DNA from: Nocardia brasiliensis IFM 10847
Lineage (GTDB): Bacteria; Actinomycetota; Actinomycetes; Mycobacteriales; Mycobacteriaceae
NCBI RefSeq assembly: GCF_000710915.1
Contig: NZ_BAUA01000175.1
Location: 20,114 to 84,113 of the forward strand
Reading direction: 5' to 3'
Length of the DNA: 64,000 nt
Shown here: positions 28,400 through 37,061 of the stretch, in pieces
Layout of the letters: each line of letters begins with the position of its first letter
How positions within the stretch are numbered: position 1 is the first letter of the stretch
Position numbers and translations under genes: made by a program
Notes under the pieces: model-generated
What the model was told of the DNA's origin: nothing
What the model saw: only the letters and a program-made list of their open reading frames with translations
Databases searched by the model: none

Positions 28400-28957
28400 T
28401 CAGGTCCGTGCGAGCTGCTTCCAGATCTGTCGCTGCTGCTTGGCCCGGTGGTTGGGCGCCTTCGGCACCCAGAGCAACCGCATGCCCGCCTCCTCGGGGG
28501 TGCGGTCGGCCTTGCTCGTGTTGCACGGCCCGCAGCAGGCGACGAGGTTGCTCCAGGTGTTCGGGCCGCCCCGGCTGCGCGGGCGGATGTGGTCGACGGT
28601 GCGGGCCCAGGCGGCGCAGTAGCCGCACCGGTGGTTGTCCCGGCGCAGGACGCCGGCCCAGGTCGCGCGGCTCTCGTCGTGTACCCGCGCGCTGTGCTCG
28701 AGGTAGACGTAGCGCAGCAGCCGGATGGTTTCCGGCAGAAGCACCTCGACGTGTTGGGACCGGATCGTGAAGTGCGGTACCCGGTCGGCGATCGATTCCG
28801 CGGTTCCGGCCATGAGCAGCACCACGGCCCGGTCGGCGCTGATCTCGTCGAGTGCCTCGTAGGAGGCGTTGAGCACCAGCACGCCGGTGTGTATCCAGTT
28901 GTCGGCGGTGACGGCCGCGGGGTACGCGGCATGGCGGAAGGGCATGGGAATCACCAT
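28400..28957 (-). CDS. HNH endonuclease family protein
   Basis: A 185-residue HNH protein. RRDNHRCGYCAAWARTVDHIRPRSRGGPNTWSNLVACCGPCNTSKAD (about 105-150) carries both zinc CxxC pairs and the catalytic DH. The N-terminal half (VLVLNASYEALDEISADRAVVLLMAG) is typical of the common chromosomal actinobacterial HNH family and not of a homing enzyme. Its role is unknown, and it is not next to a phage or mobile element. The ATG at 28957 has no strong Shine-Dalgarno sequence. Confidence 0.85.
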   Translation of the reverse strand: MVIPMPFRHAAYPAAVTADNWIHTGVLVLNASYEALDEISADRAVVLLMAGTAESIADRVPHFTIRSQHVEVLLPETIRLLRYVYLEHSARVHDESRATWAGVLRRDNHRCGYCAAWARTVDHIRPRSRGGPNTWSNLVACCGPCNTSKADRTPEEAGMRLLWVPKAPNHRAKQQRQIWKQLART

Positions 28958-29204
28958 GTTTCGGGAAGAGTCGAGCGATGCGGTGGCAGGGGAAGGTCAG
29001 CGACCGTCTTGGAGGCGGCTGTTTTCGCGGCCGGGTTTCACGGTCGACAAGCGCTGGGCCGCACAGGTGTTCGGCATGGTCGGGCGCATTCGCCACCTCC
29101 TCCTTTCCACGTGCTCGGGCGTCACCGCTACTCGGTGATCATCGTCGAATCCCATGGTGACATAACGGACCTACCGTTGTCGGGTCATTTTTTCGCGGCC
29201 CGGT

Positions 29205-30404
29205 TCAGGCGGCGCGCTGCCCGGTGTCGGCCGCGTCCGCGCTGGTCGAGCGGGTGCGCAGGATGCCCGACGCGGCGGCTGCGAGCACGCAGAACGCGAC
29301 GGGCAGGAAGAAGACGACGTCGAGCGCGGCGAAGTGGGTGAGCGGCCCGATGATCGCGGGCCCGGCCAGCATGCCGAGATATCCGATGCCCGCCACTCGG
29401 GCGACGTTGGCGCCCACCGCGTTTCGGTCCGCGTGACCGGCGGCGCTGAACAGCTGCGGGACGCATCCGGACATGCCCGCGCCGAAGACGGCCCATCCCA
29501 CGAGCGCGAGTGGAATCCAGGGCGAGAGTGCGGCCGTGGACAGGCCGATCGCCGCCGTCGCCGCGCCGTAGCGCAGGATGGCCACCGGGCCGAACCTGGT
29601 GCTGAGCCGATCGGCGAGCAGGCGGCCGACGGTCATTGCCGTGGCGAAGGCGCCGTAGGCGAGTGCGGCCGTGGCGGGGGAGGCGGAGAGCACATCGCGT
29701 AGATGCAGTGTGCTCCAATCGTTGGCGACGCCTTCGCAGAGCATGAGCAGGAACGCGAGAACGGCGAGCAGCCAGATCCGCCGTGTCGCTTTGTATTTGC
29801 CGCCTATTGCGGAAGTGGTTGCGGTGCCGGCGGCTTCGGTCCGAAGCAGGGACGGCGCGGCGGACAGCGCGACGGCGAGCCCGAGCAGGGCCGCGACGCC
29901 CAGCGTGGTGGCGGGTGACCAGTCCCAGCTCAGCGTGCGGGCGCCGATCAGCGCGGCGAGCACGCCGCCCAGCGAGAAGGTGGCGTGGAACGCCGACATC
30001 ACCGCGCGCCGATAACCGTGTTCGACCTGGACGGCGTGCGAGTTCATCGCGACGTCGAGACAGCCGTTGCCGAGCCCGAGTCCGAACAGTGCCGCGCCGA
30101 GCAGCCAGCCGTTGGTGGCCAGTCCGGGCGGCACCAAGGCGGCCGCGCAGAGCGCCGCGCTCGCCGGGACGACGACTCGGGCGCCGAAACGATCGGCGAG
30201 CGGGCCGACGATCTGCATGCCCGCGAACGCGCCCGCACCCAGGAGCAGGAGCAGCCAGCCGAGTGTCGCGTGGCCGATGCCGGTCCGCTGTTCGATCGCC
30301 GGGATGTGCACGACCCACATGCCCATCAGGAATCCGTTCAACGCGAAGAAGGCGAAGGTGGCCACTCGTGCGGCGCGCAACGTACTTTGCATGTTCTCGA
30401 ACAT
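29205..30404 (-). CDS. MFS transporter (12-span)
   Basis: A 399-residue permease with about 12 spans. The loop 2-3 motif is GPLADRFGARVV and the halves are linked by a short basic loop (GGKYKATRR). It resembles bacterial YbjJ/FucP-like and sugar or inner-membrane MFS proteins and not the large drug exporters. The start ATG lies inside a perfect inverted repeat (30391-30404), and it is divergent from a DeoR-type regulator. That pairing suggests a sugar or nucleoside substrate under DeoR control. Confidence 0.82.
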   Translation of the reverse strand: MFENMQSTLRAARVATFAFFALNGFLMGMWVVHIPAIEQRTGIGHATLGWLLLLLGAGAFAGMQIVGPLADRFGARVVVPASAALCAAALVPPGLATNGWLLGAALFGLGLGNGCLDVAMNSHAVQVEHGYRRAVMSAFHATFSLGGVLAALIGARTLSWDWSPATTLGVAALLGLAVALSAAPSLLRTEAAGTATTSAIGGKYKATRRIWLLAVLAFLLMLCEGVANDWSTLHLRDVLSASPATAALAYGAFATAMTVGRLLADRLSTRFGPVAILRYGAATAAIGLSTAALSPWIPLALVGWAVFGAGMSGCVPQLFSAAGHADRNAVGANVARVAGIGYLGMLAGPAIIGPLTHFAALDVVFFLPVAFCVLAAAASGILRTRSTSADAADTGQRAA

Positions 30405-30444
30405 AACGAACGCTTTGACTGTTCGAAATGTTGATTTTTGAACA
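30391..30444. promoter_or_regulatory. Operator region between MFS and DeoR genes
   Basis: A perfect palindromic pair ATGTTC-TC-GAACAT at 30391-30404 covers the MFS start codon. A second pair, TGTTC (30420-30424) and GAACA (30440-30444), lies in the spacer, and a third half-site TGTTTGAA follows at 30452. The spacer is AT-rich. This is likely where the DeoR protein represses both genes. Confidence 0.55.
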
Positions 30445-30469
30445 TGGAAGATGTTTGAATACCGATGTG

Positions 30470-31225
30470 GTGAGCACAGATCGTCTTACGCAGATCGCCG
30501 ATGCCGTGCGCGCGGCAGGCAGTCTCGGCGTCGCCGAGCTGGCCGAACTGACGGGCGCCTCGGAAATGACCATTCGCCGAGACCTGGAGACCCTCGCCGG
30601 TCAGGGCGTGCTCGAGCGCTACCGCGGCGGTGCCAGGACCCTGCTGCTGCGCGGCGAGGAACCGCCGTACGCATTGCGGGTGCGGGAGGGCATGGAGACC
30701 AAGCGCCGGCTCGCCGCGGCCGTGGCCGGTCTGATCGCCGACGGCGAGTCCGTGGTCCTCGACAGCGGGACCACCTGTGTCGAGGTCGCGCACGTGCTGG
30801 CGGCACGGCGGCTCACGGTGATGCCGCTGTCCCTGCACGCGGTGAACGCGCTGTCGGCGGCGCCCGCGGTGACCCTGTTGGTGCCGGGCGGCAGGCCACG
30901 CCCGGGCGAATTGGCGCTGACCGGGCCGTTGACCCTCGCATCGTTGGCCGCGATCAGGTTCGACACCGCCGTCATCGGCTGCTGCGGGCTGACCGCCGCC
31001 GACGGTCTCACCGCTCACGACCTGGACGACGCCGCGGTCAAGCAGGCCGCCATCGCCTCCGCCCGGCGGGTCATCGCGGTCACGGAATCGGCCAAGTTCT
31101 CCCGCACGGCCCTGGCCGTCGCCGCCCCCGCCGCCGCCCTGCACGCCGTCGTGACCGACCAGGCCGCCGCCCCCGAAGTCGTGGACGCGCTACGCGCAAC
31201 GGGCCCAACGGTTTTGACCGTGTAG
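30470..31225 (+). CDS. DeoR-family transcriptional regulator
   Basis: A DeoR/GlpR-type repressor of about 251 residues. The N-terminal HTH is TDRLTQIADAVRAAGSLGVAELAELTGASEMTIRRDLETLAGQG. The C-terminal sensor domain has SGTTCVEVAHVL, then ESAKFSRTALAVAAP, as in sugar-phosphate-binding members. The start is GTG 30470 (GTG 30467 is adjacent; ATG 30428 is open but would put the coding region over the operator). It is divergent from the MFS gene it probably controls. Confidence 0.85.
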   Translation: MSTDRLTQIADAVRAAGSLGVAELAELTGASEMTIRRDLETLAGQGVLERYRGGARTLLLRGEEPPYALRVREGMETKRRLAAAVAGLIADGESVVLDSGTTCVEVAHVLAARRLTVMPLSLHAVNALSAAPAVTLLVPGGRPRPGELALTGPLTLASLAAIRFDTAVIGCCGLTAADGLTAHDLDDAAVKQAAIASARRVIAVTESAKFSRTALAVAAPAAALHAVVTDQAAAPEVVDALRATGPTVLTV

Positions 31226-31231
31226 CCAGAT

Positions 31232-31774
31232 TCAGGCAGCGCCCAGCTCGGCGGCGCCGAAGGAGACGTTGAAGCGATCGCACCAGATGGTGACGCTGGT
31301 GAGCGACGCCAGGTCGGTGTCGGCGGGGATGGCGTAGTTCTGGCTGCCCCTGTTGCCTTTCAGGCTGCCGAGGTCGAGGTGCCTGCCGTCGTCGAAGACG
31401 AACCAGCCGGAGCTGCCTTCGATGACCGGCGCGTCGGTGAGCCACACGTGCAGGTCGGGGCCGTTGGAGGTGTCGAGGTCCGCCAGGCGCAGGACGCGGC
31501 TGCCGTCGGGTAGTTGGAGGACGGCGACCGTGCCGGACGTGGTGTGCTCATGGGAGATGAATGTGCCGCGGGCGAGGACGCGCGGTTCGGCGGGGACGCC
31601 CGGCGGCGCGGCCCCGGCCGGTGCGGCGAGCGATGGCGCGGCCTCGTCGACCGTGGTGTTCGTGAACAACCGCCACGGTTGAAACAGCGCCAGCCCCACC
31701 CCGAGCCCGACGACCAGGACCACCGCCAACGCCCACGTGATGGGGGAGCGCGCAATTCGCCGAGCCGACACCAT
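31232..31774 (-). CDS. DM13-domain membrane protein
   Basis: A 180-residue protein with an N-terminal membrane span (about 12-33) and an exported DM13 domain (ARGTFISHEHTTSGTVAVLQLPDGSRVLRLADLDTSNGPDLHVWLTD, later TIWCDRFNVSFGAAEL). DM13 domains carry a near-invariant Cys and have been proposed to pass electrons in surface proteins. Function here is unknown. The ATG at 31774 follows AAGGAG. It converges with the deoR gene. Confidence 0.78.
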   Translation of the reverse strand: MVSARRIARSPITWALAVVLVVGLGVGLALFQPWRLFTNTTVDEAAPSLAAPAGAAPPGVPAEPRVLARGTFISHEHTTSGTVAVLQLPDGSRVLRLADLDTSNGPDLHVWLTDAPVIEGSSGWFVFDDGRHLDLGSLKGNRGSQNYAIPADTDLASLTSVTIWCDRFNVSFGAAELGAA

Positions 31775-32052
31775 GGGTACTCCTTCGAGCTGTTCCAGCA
31801 ATACGACCATTGAACACCGCAATCCCGCCTTCAACCGCGCGTTGACGAGCGAAAACGTGTGAACAAACCCTGACGGATTTTCGCCCGTCGGTCGGCAGCG
31901 GCGGTGTGCGGCCGCATCGCAGCGCTGCAGGACGTCGCGATGCTCGTATTGCAGCGCCGTGCCGCAGTTTTCACGTGGAGTAGCGCTGCTGCGAGCCGTC
32001 ATGTCTCGTGCCCTTGGCGATTGCCGCGCCTACTGGTCCGCGGCCTGCACCG

Positions 32053-33183
32053 TCATCCGAGCGGCGAATGTCCGAGCAGCACGCGGCCGGTGAACCGGGT
32101 CTGCTTGGCTCGCGGCAGTGGATGGAACAGACAGCCGTGGATGTCGCGGTAGCGCATCTCCAGTTCGCAGGAGCGTGAATAGCCCAGTCCGCCAACGGTT
32201 TCGATGGCGAGTCGGACGGTGTGGATGAGCGCGTCGGCGGCCGCGGTCTTGCGGCTCAGGGTGCGGCTGGCATAGGCGTCGGTGTTGTCGAACCGCAGAT
32301 TGTCCGAACCGGCGAACATGGCGTCGATCAGGTCGGCGGCCGTGGTGTGCGCGTTGACCATCTCGCCGGCCAGTTGGAAGGTGGGCGCGTCGTCCCGGCC
32401 GGCGACCAGGGCGGCGGCGAGTTCGACCGCGCCGTCGGCGATCCCGAGGTAGGCGGCCATCACCAGCGGCATCGCCGCGCCCATCACCACGTTCAGCAGC
32501 GGCGGCCAGGCGTCGGCGCGGCGCACCAGGGAGACCGCGGCGTCGGGTACGAAGACATCGTCGAGGATCACGGTGTGCGAGCCGCTCGCGCGCAGACCGA
32601 GTGTGTCCCAGGTCTTTTCGATCCGTACACCGGGCGCGGTGATCGGGACGGCGCAGTGCAGCACGTGCGGGCCCTCGGGTGCGTCCGCCCACCGGATGCT
32701 GGTGACGAGCACGGTACCCGCCTCGACACCGCTGGCCGGTGATTTGCGCGCGTGCACCCGATAGCCGCCCTCCACCCGCTCGGCTCGGCCACTGGAGGCG
32801 ACCCAGTCGGAGGCGCCGGTGCTGATCAGGATCGCGCCGTCGACCACCTTGCCGAACAGCGGTGCCGTGTCGATGCCGTGGTGGTGCCGCCACACCTGGG
32901 CGGCGACGAGGTGGGTGTGCATGGCGAACGCGACCGCGGTGGACGGGTCGTGGCGGCCGAGTTCGCGCAGTACGTCGCCCATCTGGCGATGTGTCGCACC
33001 GCCGCCGCCGAACTCGGCGGGGACCAGCGCGGCGGACAGTCCGGTGCTGCGCAGCAGGTCGAAGGCGGTGGTGGACAGTTCGCCCGCGCGGTCGTTGGCC
33101 GCCACCTCGGGGCGCAGGGCGGCGCCGACCTCGCGAGCGCGGGCGATCCAGTCGATGCGGATGTCGGAAGAGGTTGTCGTCAT
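32053..33183 (-). CDS. Acyl-CoA dehydrogenase-like flavoprotein
   Basis: A 376-residue protein of the acyl-CoA dehydrogenase superfamily. It has LVPAEFGGGGATHRQMGDVLRELGRHDPSTAVAFAMHTHL, then GLRASGSHTVILDDVFVP and the end YRDIHGCLFHPLPRAKQTRFTGRVLLG. The C-terminal HPLPRAKQ in place of the usual YGGTxE puts it near the flavin-dependent monooxygenase/desulfurase-like group (DszC, HsaA), so it may be an oxygenase rather than a dehydrogenase. It is divergent from, and probably regulated by, the HxlR gene at 33274. The long upstream frame to 33693 is the antisense of that gene. Confidence 0.8.
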   Translation of the reverse strand: MTTTSSDIRIDWIARAREVGAALRPEVAANDRAGELSTTAFDLLRSTGLSAALVPAEFGGGGATHRQMGDVLRELGRHDPSTAVAFAMHTHLVAAQVWRHHHGIDTAPLFGKVVDGAILISTGASDWVASSGRAERVEGGYRVHARKSPASGVEAGTVLVTSIRWADAPEGPHVLHCAVPITAPGVRIEKTWDTLGLRASGSHTVILDDVFVPDAAVSLVRRADAWPPLLNVVMGAAMPLVMAAYLGIADGAVELAAALVAGRDDAPTFQLAGEMVNAHTTAADLIDAMFAGSDNLRFDNTDAYASRTLSRKTAAADALIHTVRLAIETVGGLGYSRSCELEMRYRDIHGCLFHPLPRAKQTRFTGRVLLGHSPLG

Positions 33184-33217
33184 GTTTCGAAGGTAGGAAC
33201 GGCCGCGATAACCGAAT

Positions 33218-33256
33218 AGTCCAGAAAGTGGACTCTGCCGGTCCAGTATCTGGACC
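33218..33256. promoter_or_regulatory. Twin inverted-repeat operator of the HxlR regulator
   Basis: Two inverted repeats sharing the TCCA/TGGA arm: AGTCCA-gaaag-TGGACT (33218-33234) and GGTCCAG-tat-CTGGACC (33240-33256). Their centres are 22 bases apart, two helical turns. They sit between the divergent flavoprotein and HxlR genes, each within 60 bases of a start, so one protein pair could control both. Confidence 0.65.
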
Positions 33257-33273
33257 CCGAATACGAGGTGACC

Positions 33274-33963
33274 ATGACGACACCGGGCTACGGCCAGTAC
33301 TGTCCGATCTCTCGCGCGCTCGACGTGCTCGGCGAGCGCTGGTCGCTGCTGATCGTGCGCGACCTGCTGCTGGGTACGACCCGGTTCAACGATCTGGCGC
33401 GCGGCCTGCCCGGCCTGTCCCGCAGCCTGCTGGCCAAGCGGTTGCGTCAGTTCGAGCGTGCCGGACTGCTCGACAAGGTGGGCTCGGAGTATCTGATGAC
33501 CGCCGCGGGCCGGGATCTCGAGCGGATCCTGTTCGGCTTCGGCACGTGGGGCGCCCGCTGGAGTTTCGGCGACCCGCGGCCGGAGGAGCTCGATCCCGCG
33601 GTGCTGGTGTGGTGGATGCATACCCGCCTGGACACCTCCGCGCTGCCCGGCAAACGCCAGATTTTCGCTGTCCGGTTCACCGACCGTCCGCACCGTTTCT
33701 GGATCGTCGTCGAGTCGGGTGTCCCGTCGGTCTGCGACGCCGACCCGGGTTATCCGGTCGACGTGGCGATCAGCTCCGACGTCGGTTCGCTGTATCAGGT
33801 GTGGCTCGGCAGACTCTCACTGGCGCAGGCGATCCGGACCGGCCGCCTGACGTTCATCGGCCCGACCGCGCTGACCCGCCGCATGTCCTCGGTGCTGCTG
33901 CTGAGCCCGATGGCCCCGTACGTCACTCCGGCGCCGGTCGACTTCACCACGCGCGCTTCGTGA
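33274..33963 (+). CDS. HxlR-family regulator with C-terminal SCP2-like domain
   Basis: A 229-residue regulator. The N-terminal HxlR winged helix is YCPISRALDVLGERWSLLIVRDLLLGTTRFNDLARGLPGLSRSLLAKRLRQFERAGL, with a Cys near the start, as in redox- or thiol-sensing members. The C-terminal half (ILFGFGTWGARWSFGDPRPEELDP...) resembles the sterol-carrier-type domain found in a subgroup. ATG 33274 with GAGGTG just before; GTG 33268 is also possible. The twin operator lies just upstream. Confidence 0.82.
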   Translation: MTTPGYGQYCPISRALDVLGERWSLLIVRDLLLGTTRFNDLARGLPGLSRSLLAKRLRQFERAGLLDKVGSEYLMTAAGRDLERILFGFGTWGARWSFGDPRPEELDPAVLVWWMHTRLDTSALPGKRQIFAVRFTDRPHRFWIVVESGVPSVCDADPGYPVDVAISSDVGSLYQVWLGRLSLAQAIRTGRLTFIGPTALTRRMSSVLLLSPMAPYVTPAPVDFTTRAS

Positions 33964-34042
33964 TCGGCCTGGACAGCGCCTGCCCGCGCACCCACCTGCG
34001 ACTCGGCAGGCCGGTGCGCGGACGCGCTACGTCACCGCGCGA

Positions 34043-35332
34043 TCAGAGGTTGCCGACGATGTGTTCGAGGCGTTCGGCGACGTGCTCGCGGGCCTTTTCC
34101 CGGAGGGTGGGGCGGTAACCGCTGGGGTAGACCGGATCTGCGGGTTCGTAGGTCTTGAGCACCTCCTTGGCGAGGGTGATCTTGTGCACCTCGGTGGGCC
34201 CGTCGGCGATCGCCATCACCTCGGCGTAATTCATCATGTCGACGAAGGGGAGGTCGGTGCTGACGCCGATGGCGCCGTGCAGATGCAGTGCGCGCTGGGC
34301 GATGTCGTGCATGACCTTGGGCATGGCGACCTTGATGGCGGCGATGTCCTTGCGCACCTTCAGGTAATCCTGTTCCTTGTCGATGCGCCACGCGGTGCGC
34401 AGCACGAGCAGCCGGAACTGCTCCATCTCGATCCAGCTGTCCGCGATGCGCTCCTGGGTCATCTGCAGGCCGGCCAGCGGCCCCTTGCGCATCGGCCGGG
34501 ACACGGCCCGCTCGGCCATCATGTCGAAAGCCTTGCGCACCAACGCGACCGTGCGCATCGCGTGATGGACGCGCCCACCGCCGAGCCGGGTCTGCGCGAC
34601 GATGAAGCCCTGGCCCTCCGCGCCGAGTAGATGGTCGGCGGGCACCCGGACGTCGGTGAACCGCAGATGGCCCTCGTGCTCGCTGAACCCGTGCACGTGG
34701 AAGTTCTTGACGATCTCGAGGCCGGGGGTGTCGGCGGGCACGATGAACATCGACATGCCCTGGTACGGGCTGACATCCGGGTTGGTGACCACCATGACGA
34801 TGTGGAAGCTGGCGAACTGCGCGTTCGAGTTGAACCACTTCTCGCCGTTGATCACCCAGTGGTCGCCGTCGCGTACCGCCCGGGTCTTGAACGTGGTGGG
34901 GTCCGAACCGCCGGTGGGCTCGGTCATCACGTAGCAGGAGCCGATGTCACCGGCGAGCAAGGGCGCCAGGTACTTCGCCTTCTGCTCCTCGGTGCCGTAG
35001 TGGGCGAGGATCTCGGCGTTGCCGGAATCCGGTGCCTGGCAACCGAATACCGACGGCGCCCAGAACGACGTGCCGAGCACCTCGTTGAGCAGCGCGAGCT
35101 TCATCTGCCCGTAGCCCTGGCCGCCGAGTTCGGGGCCCAGGTGGCAGGCCCACAGCCCCTGTTCCTTGACCTGTTCCTTCAGCGGCCGCATCAGCGCCAT
35201 GGCTTCTTTGTTGCTGCGGTCGTACGGATTCGGGTACAGCGAGTCGAGCGGCTCGACCTCGGTGCGGACGAATTCCGCCGCCCAGTCCAGTTTCTTCTGG
35301 AAGTCCGGGTCGGTCTCGAAATCCCAAGCCAT
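34043..35332 (-). CDS. Acyl-CoA dehydrogenase (FadE)
   Basis: A 429-residue acyl-CoA dehydrogenase. It has LGPELGGQGYGQMKLALLNEVLG, the FAD-binding YVMTEPTGGSDPTTFKTRA, NGEKWFNSNAQF, and the C-terminal ALHLHGAIGVSTDLPFVDMMNYAEVMAIADGPTEVHK, all of the ACAD10/11-like class. The ATG at 35332 lies two bases after the TetR stop. It is the last gene of the SDR-ADH-tetR-fadE operon, so it may act on a carbonyl or acid made by the dehydrogenases, after CoA activation. Confidence 0.85.
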   Translation of the reverse strand: MAWDFETDPDFQKKLDWAAEFVRTEVEPLDSLYPNPYDRSNKEAMALMRPLKEQVKEQGLWACHLGPELGGQGYGQMKLALLNEVLGTSFWAPSVFGCQAPDSGNAEILAHYGTEEQKAKYLAPLLAGDIGSCYVMTEPTGGSDPTTFKTRAVRDGDHWVINGEKWFNSNAQFASFHIVMVVTNPDVSPYQGMSMFIVPADTPGLEIVKNFHVHGFSEHEGHLRFTDVRVPADHLLGAEGQGFIVAQTRLGGGRVHHAMRTVALVRKAFDMMAERAVSRPMRKGPLAGLQMTQERIADSWIEMEQFRLLVLRTAWRIDKEQDYLKVRKDIAAIKVAMPKVMHDIAQRALHLHGAIGVSTDLPFVDMMNYAEVMAIADGPTEVHKITLAKEVLKTYEPADPVYPSGYRPTLREKAREHVAERLEHIVGNL

Positions 35333-35334
35333 GG

Positions 35335-36015
35335 TCAGCCTTTCGTGTGCGGTTCGGTGGTGGTCACCACGCCGTCGAGGAACGTGGTGGCGAGAATCTG
35401 GGCGATCTCGGCGGGGGAGTGTTCGCCGTGCGGGCGATACCAGAAGGTCACCATGTTGAGCATGCCGAGCACGCTGTTGGTGACCACGTGGTCGTCGGTG
35501 CGCAGCAGACCTGCGGCGTAACCGGTGTCGATCACCCGCTGCCAGCACTGCTGGACGCGATCGCGCAGCTCTTGCAGTTGGGCGCCGCGCTCGCCGGTGA
35601 GGGCGGTGACGTCGCGCAGCTGGATCGCGACCTCGCTACGGTGCTCGATGATCAGCCGGACGTGGCTGTGGATCAGCTGACGCAGCTGACTGATCGGATC
35701 GTCCTCGCCCGCCACGATCTGTTCCGCCTCGACCAGCATCAGCTGGATGTAGTCGTGCAGGATCTGCCAGAGCAGCTCTTCTTTGGAGCCGATGTGGTAG
35801 TACAGCGCGCCGCGCTGGACATCGGCGCGGTCGCCGATCTCCGCGACACCCGTGCCGTGGAATCCTTTCTCCGCGAACAACTCCCGTGCGGCCCGCAGAA
35901 TACGTCCGCGGGTGTCACCGGCGTTGGCGGCGGAGGCGGGCGGGCGGCCGCGGCGCCGCGCCGGGACGACGTCGGCATCGCCCGACGTCGTCCTGCTGCG
36001 CGACGCGGTGCTCAT
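35335..36015 (-). CDS. TetR-family regulator
   Basis: A 226-residue TetR protein. A basic N-terminal tail (PARRRGRPPAS) is followed by ILRAARELFAEKGFHGTGVAEIGDRADVQRGALYYHIGSKEELLWQ, the HTH. The start codon overlaps the ADH stop by four bases (ATGA on the minus strand). It is the third gene of four in a coupled operon and probably represses its own transcript through the 20-bp palindrome at 37820. Confidence 0.88.
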   Translation of the reverse strand: MSTASRSRTTSGDADVVPARRRGRPPASAANAGDTRGRILRAARELFAEKGFHGTGVAEIGDRADVQRGALYYHIGSKEELLWQILHDYIQLMLVEAEQIVAGEDDPISQLRQLIHSHVRLIIEHRSEVAIQLRDVTALTGERGAQLQELRDRVQQCWQRVIDTGYAAGLLRTDDHVVTNSVLGMLNMVTFWYRPHGEHSPAEIAQILATTFLDGVVTTTEPHTKG

Positions 36016-37061
36016 CGCGCGGGGTCCAGCACGACCTTGCTCACGCCGTCCGCGCGTTCGGCGAACAGCCGGTAGGCGTTCGCGCCGTCGGACATCGGGA
36101 GTCGATGGGTGATGACCGCTTCGGGGCGCAGCCGGCCCGCTGCGGTGAGCCGTAGCAGGGTGGCCAGCTCGTATTGGATCGAGCACAGGCCGATATGGAA
36201 CTCCAGCTCCTTGATCTGTGCCAGCGGCATATGGAAAGGGTAAGCCCGGTTCTGGCTGACGCCGATCACGCTGACCCGCCCGCGGTGCCCGACCGCGCTG
36301 ATCGCGAGTTTGATGGTGGCGTCGGCGCCGACCGCCTCGATCGCGACATCCGCGCCGCCGCCCAGCAACTCGCGGATCGCGAGCTTGGGGTCGTCGGCGT
36401 CGATCGGTTCGGCGCCGAGTTCGGCGGCTTGTTTGCGGCGTTCGGCGATGAGATCGACGCCGAGCACGCGGGACGCGCCCATCGCGAACGCGGACTGCAC
36501 CGCCATCAGTCCAACCGGGCCCAGCCCGATCACCACCACGGTCTCCCCGGGCGCGATCCGGGCCCGGCGTGCGCCGTACCAGGCGGTCGGCGCGTTGTCG
36601 GTGAGGGCGACGGCGGCGTCGTCGCTGACGCCCGCGGGCAGGCGTACCACATTGCCTTCGGCGTGCGCGACGGCCAGATACTGGGCCTGGCAGCCGGACA
36701 GCGCACCGCCGAGCCCGTAGCAGGCGTCGATCGCCGCGGGCGTGCGCTCGCAGGCGGCGACGATGCCGATCCGGCAGTTCGCGCACCGGTCACATCCCGC
36801 GGAGGCGGGGACCAGCACGCGGTCACCGACCCCGAAACCTCGGACGTCCGAGCCGATTTCGACGATCTCGCCGACCGCTTCGTGTCCGACGCTGTAACCG
36901 GTCCCGTCGGTGAACCCGTGCCCGGCATAGATGTGCAGGTCGCTGCCGCAGATACCGGTGGCGGTGACCCGGATGATCACGCCGTCCGGTCCGGTGAGCA
37001 CCGGGTCGGGCACGTCGGAGTACGAGATCTCGCGCGGGCCTCGATAGGTCAGTGCCTTCAT
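36012..37061 (-). CDS. Zinc-dependent alcohol dehydrogenase
   Basis: A 349-residue medium-chain dehydrogenase. The catalytic zinc set is Cys38 and His60-Glu61, with a later ligand. The structural zinc lobe has Cys90, Cys93, Cys96 and Cys104 (CDRCANCRIGIVAAC). The dinucleotide loop is VIGLGPVGLMAV. It oxidises an alcohol with NAD(P). Its start overlaps the SDR stop (ATGA). The pairing of an ADH with an SDR, TetR and FadE suggests a short catabolic route for an alcohol, substrate unknown. Confidence 0.88.
   Translation of the reverse strand: MKALTYRGPREISYSDVPDPVLTGPDGVIIRVTATGICGSDLHIYAGHGFTDGTGYSVGHEAVGEIVEIGSDVRGFGVGDRVLVPASAGCDRCANCRIGIVAACERTPAAIDACYGLGGALSGCQAQYLAVAHAEGNVVRLPAGVSDDAAVALTDNAPTAWYGARRARIAPGETVVVIGLGPVGLMAVQSAFAMGASRVLGVDLIAERRKQAAELGAEPIDADDPKLAIRELLGGGADVAIEAVGADATIKLAISAVGHRGRVSVIGVSQNRAYPFHMPLAQIKELEFHIGLCSIQYELATLLRLTAAGRLRPEAVITHRLPMSDGANAYRLFAERADGVSKVVLDPAR

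Noticed and set aside
28400..28957. HNH protein as part of a mobile intron or defence system
   Set aside because: It matches the common chromosomal actinobacterial HNH family and has no mobile or restriction genes beside it.
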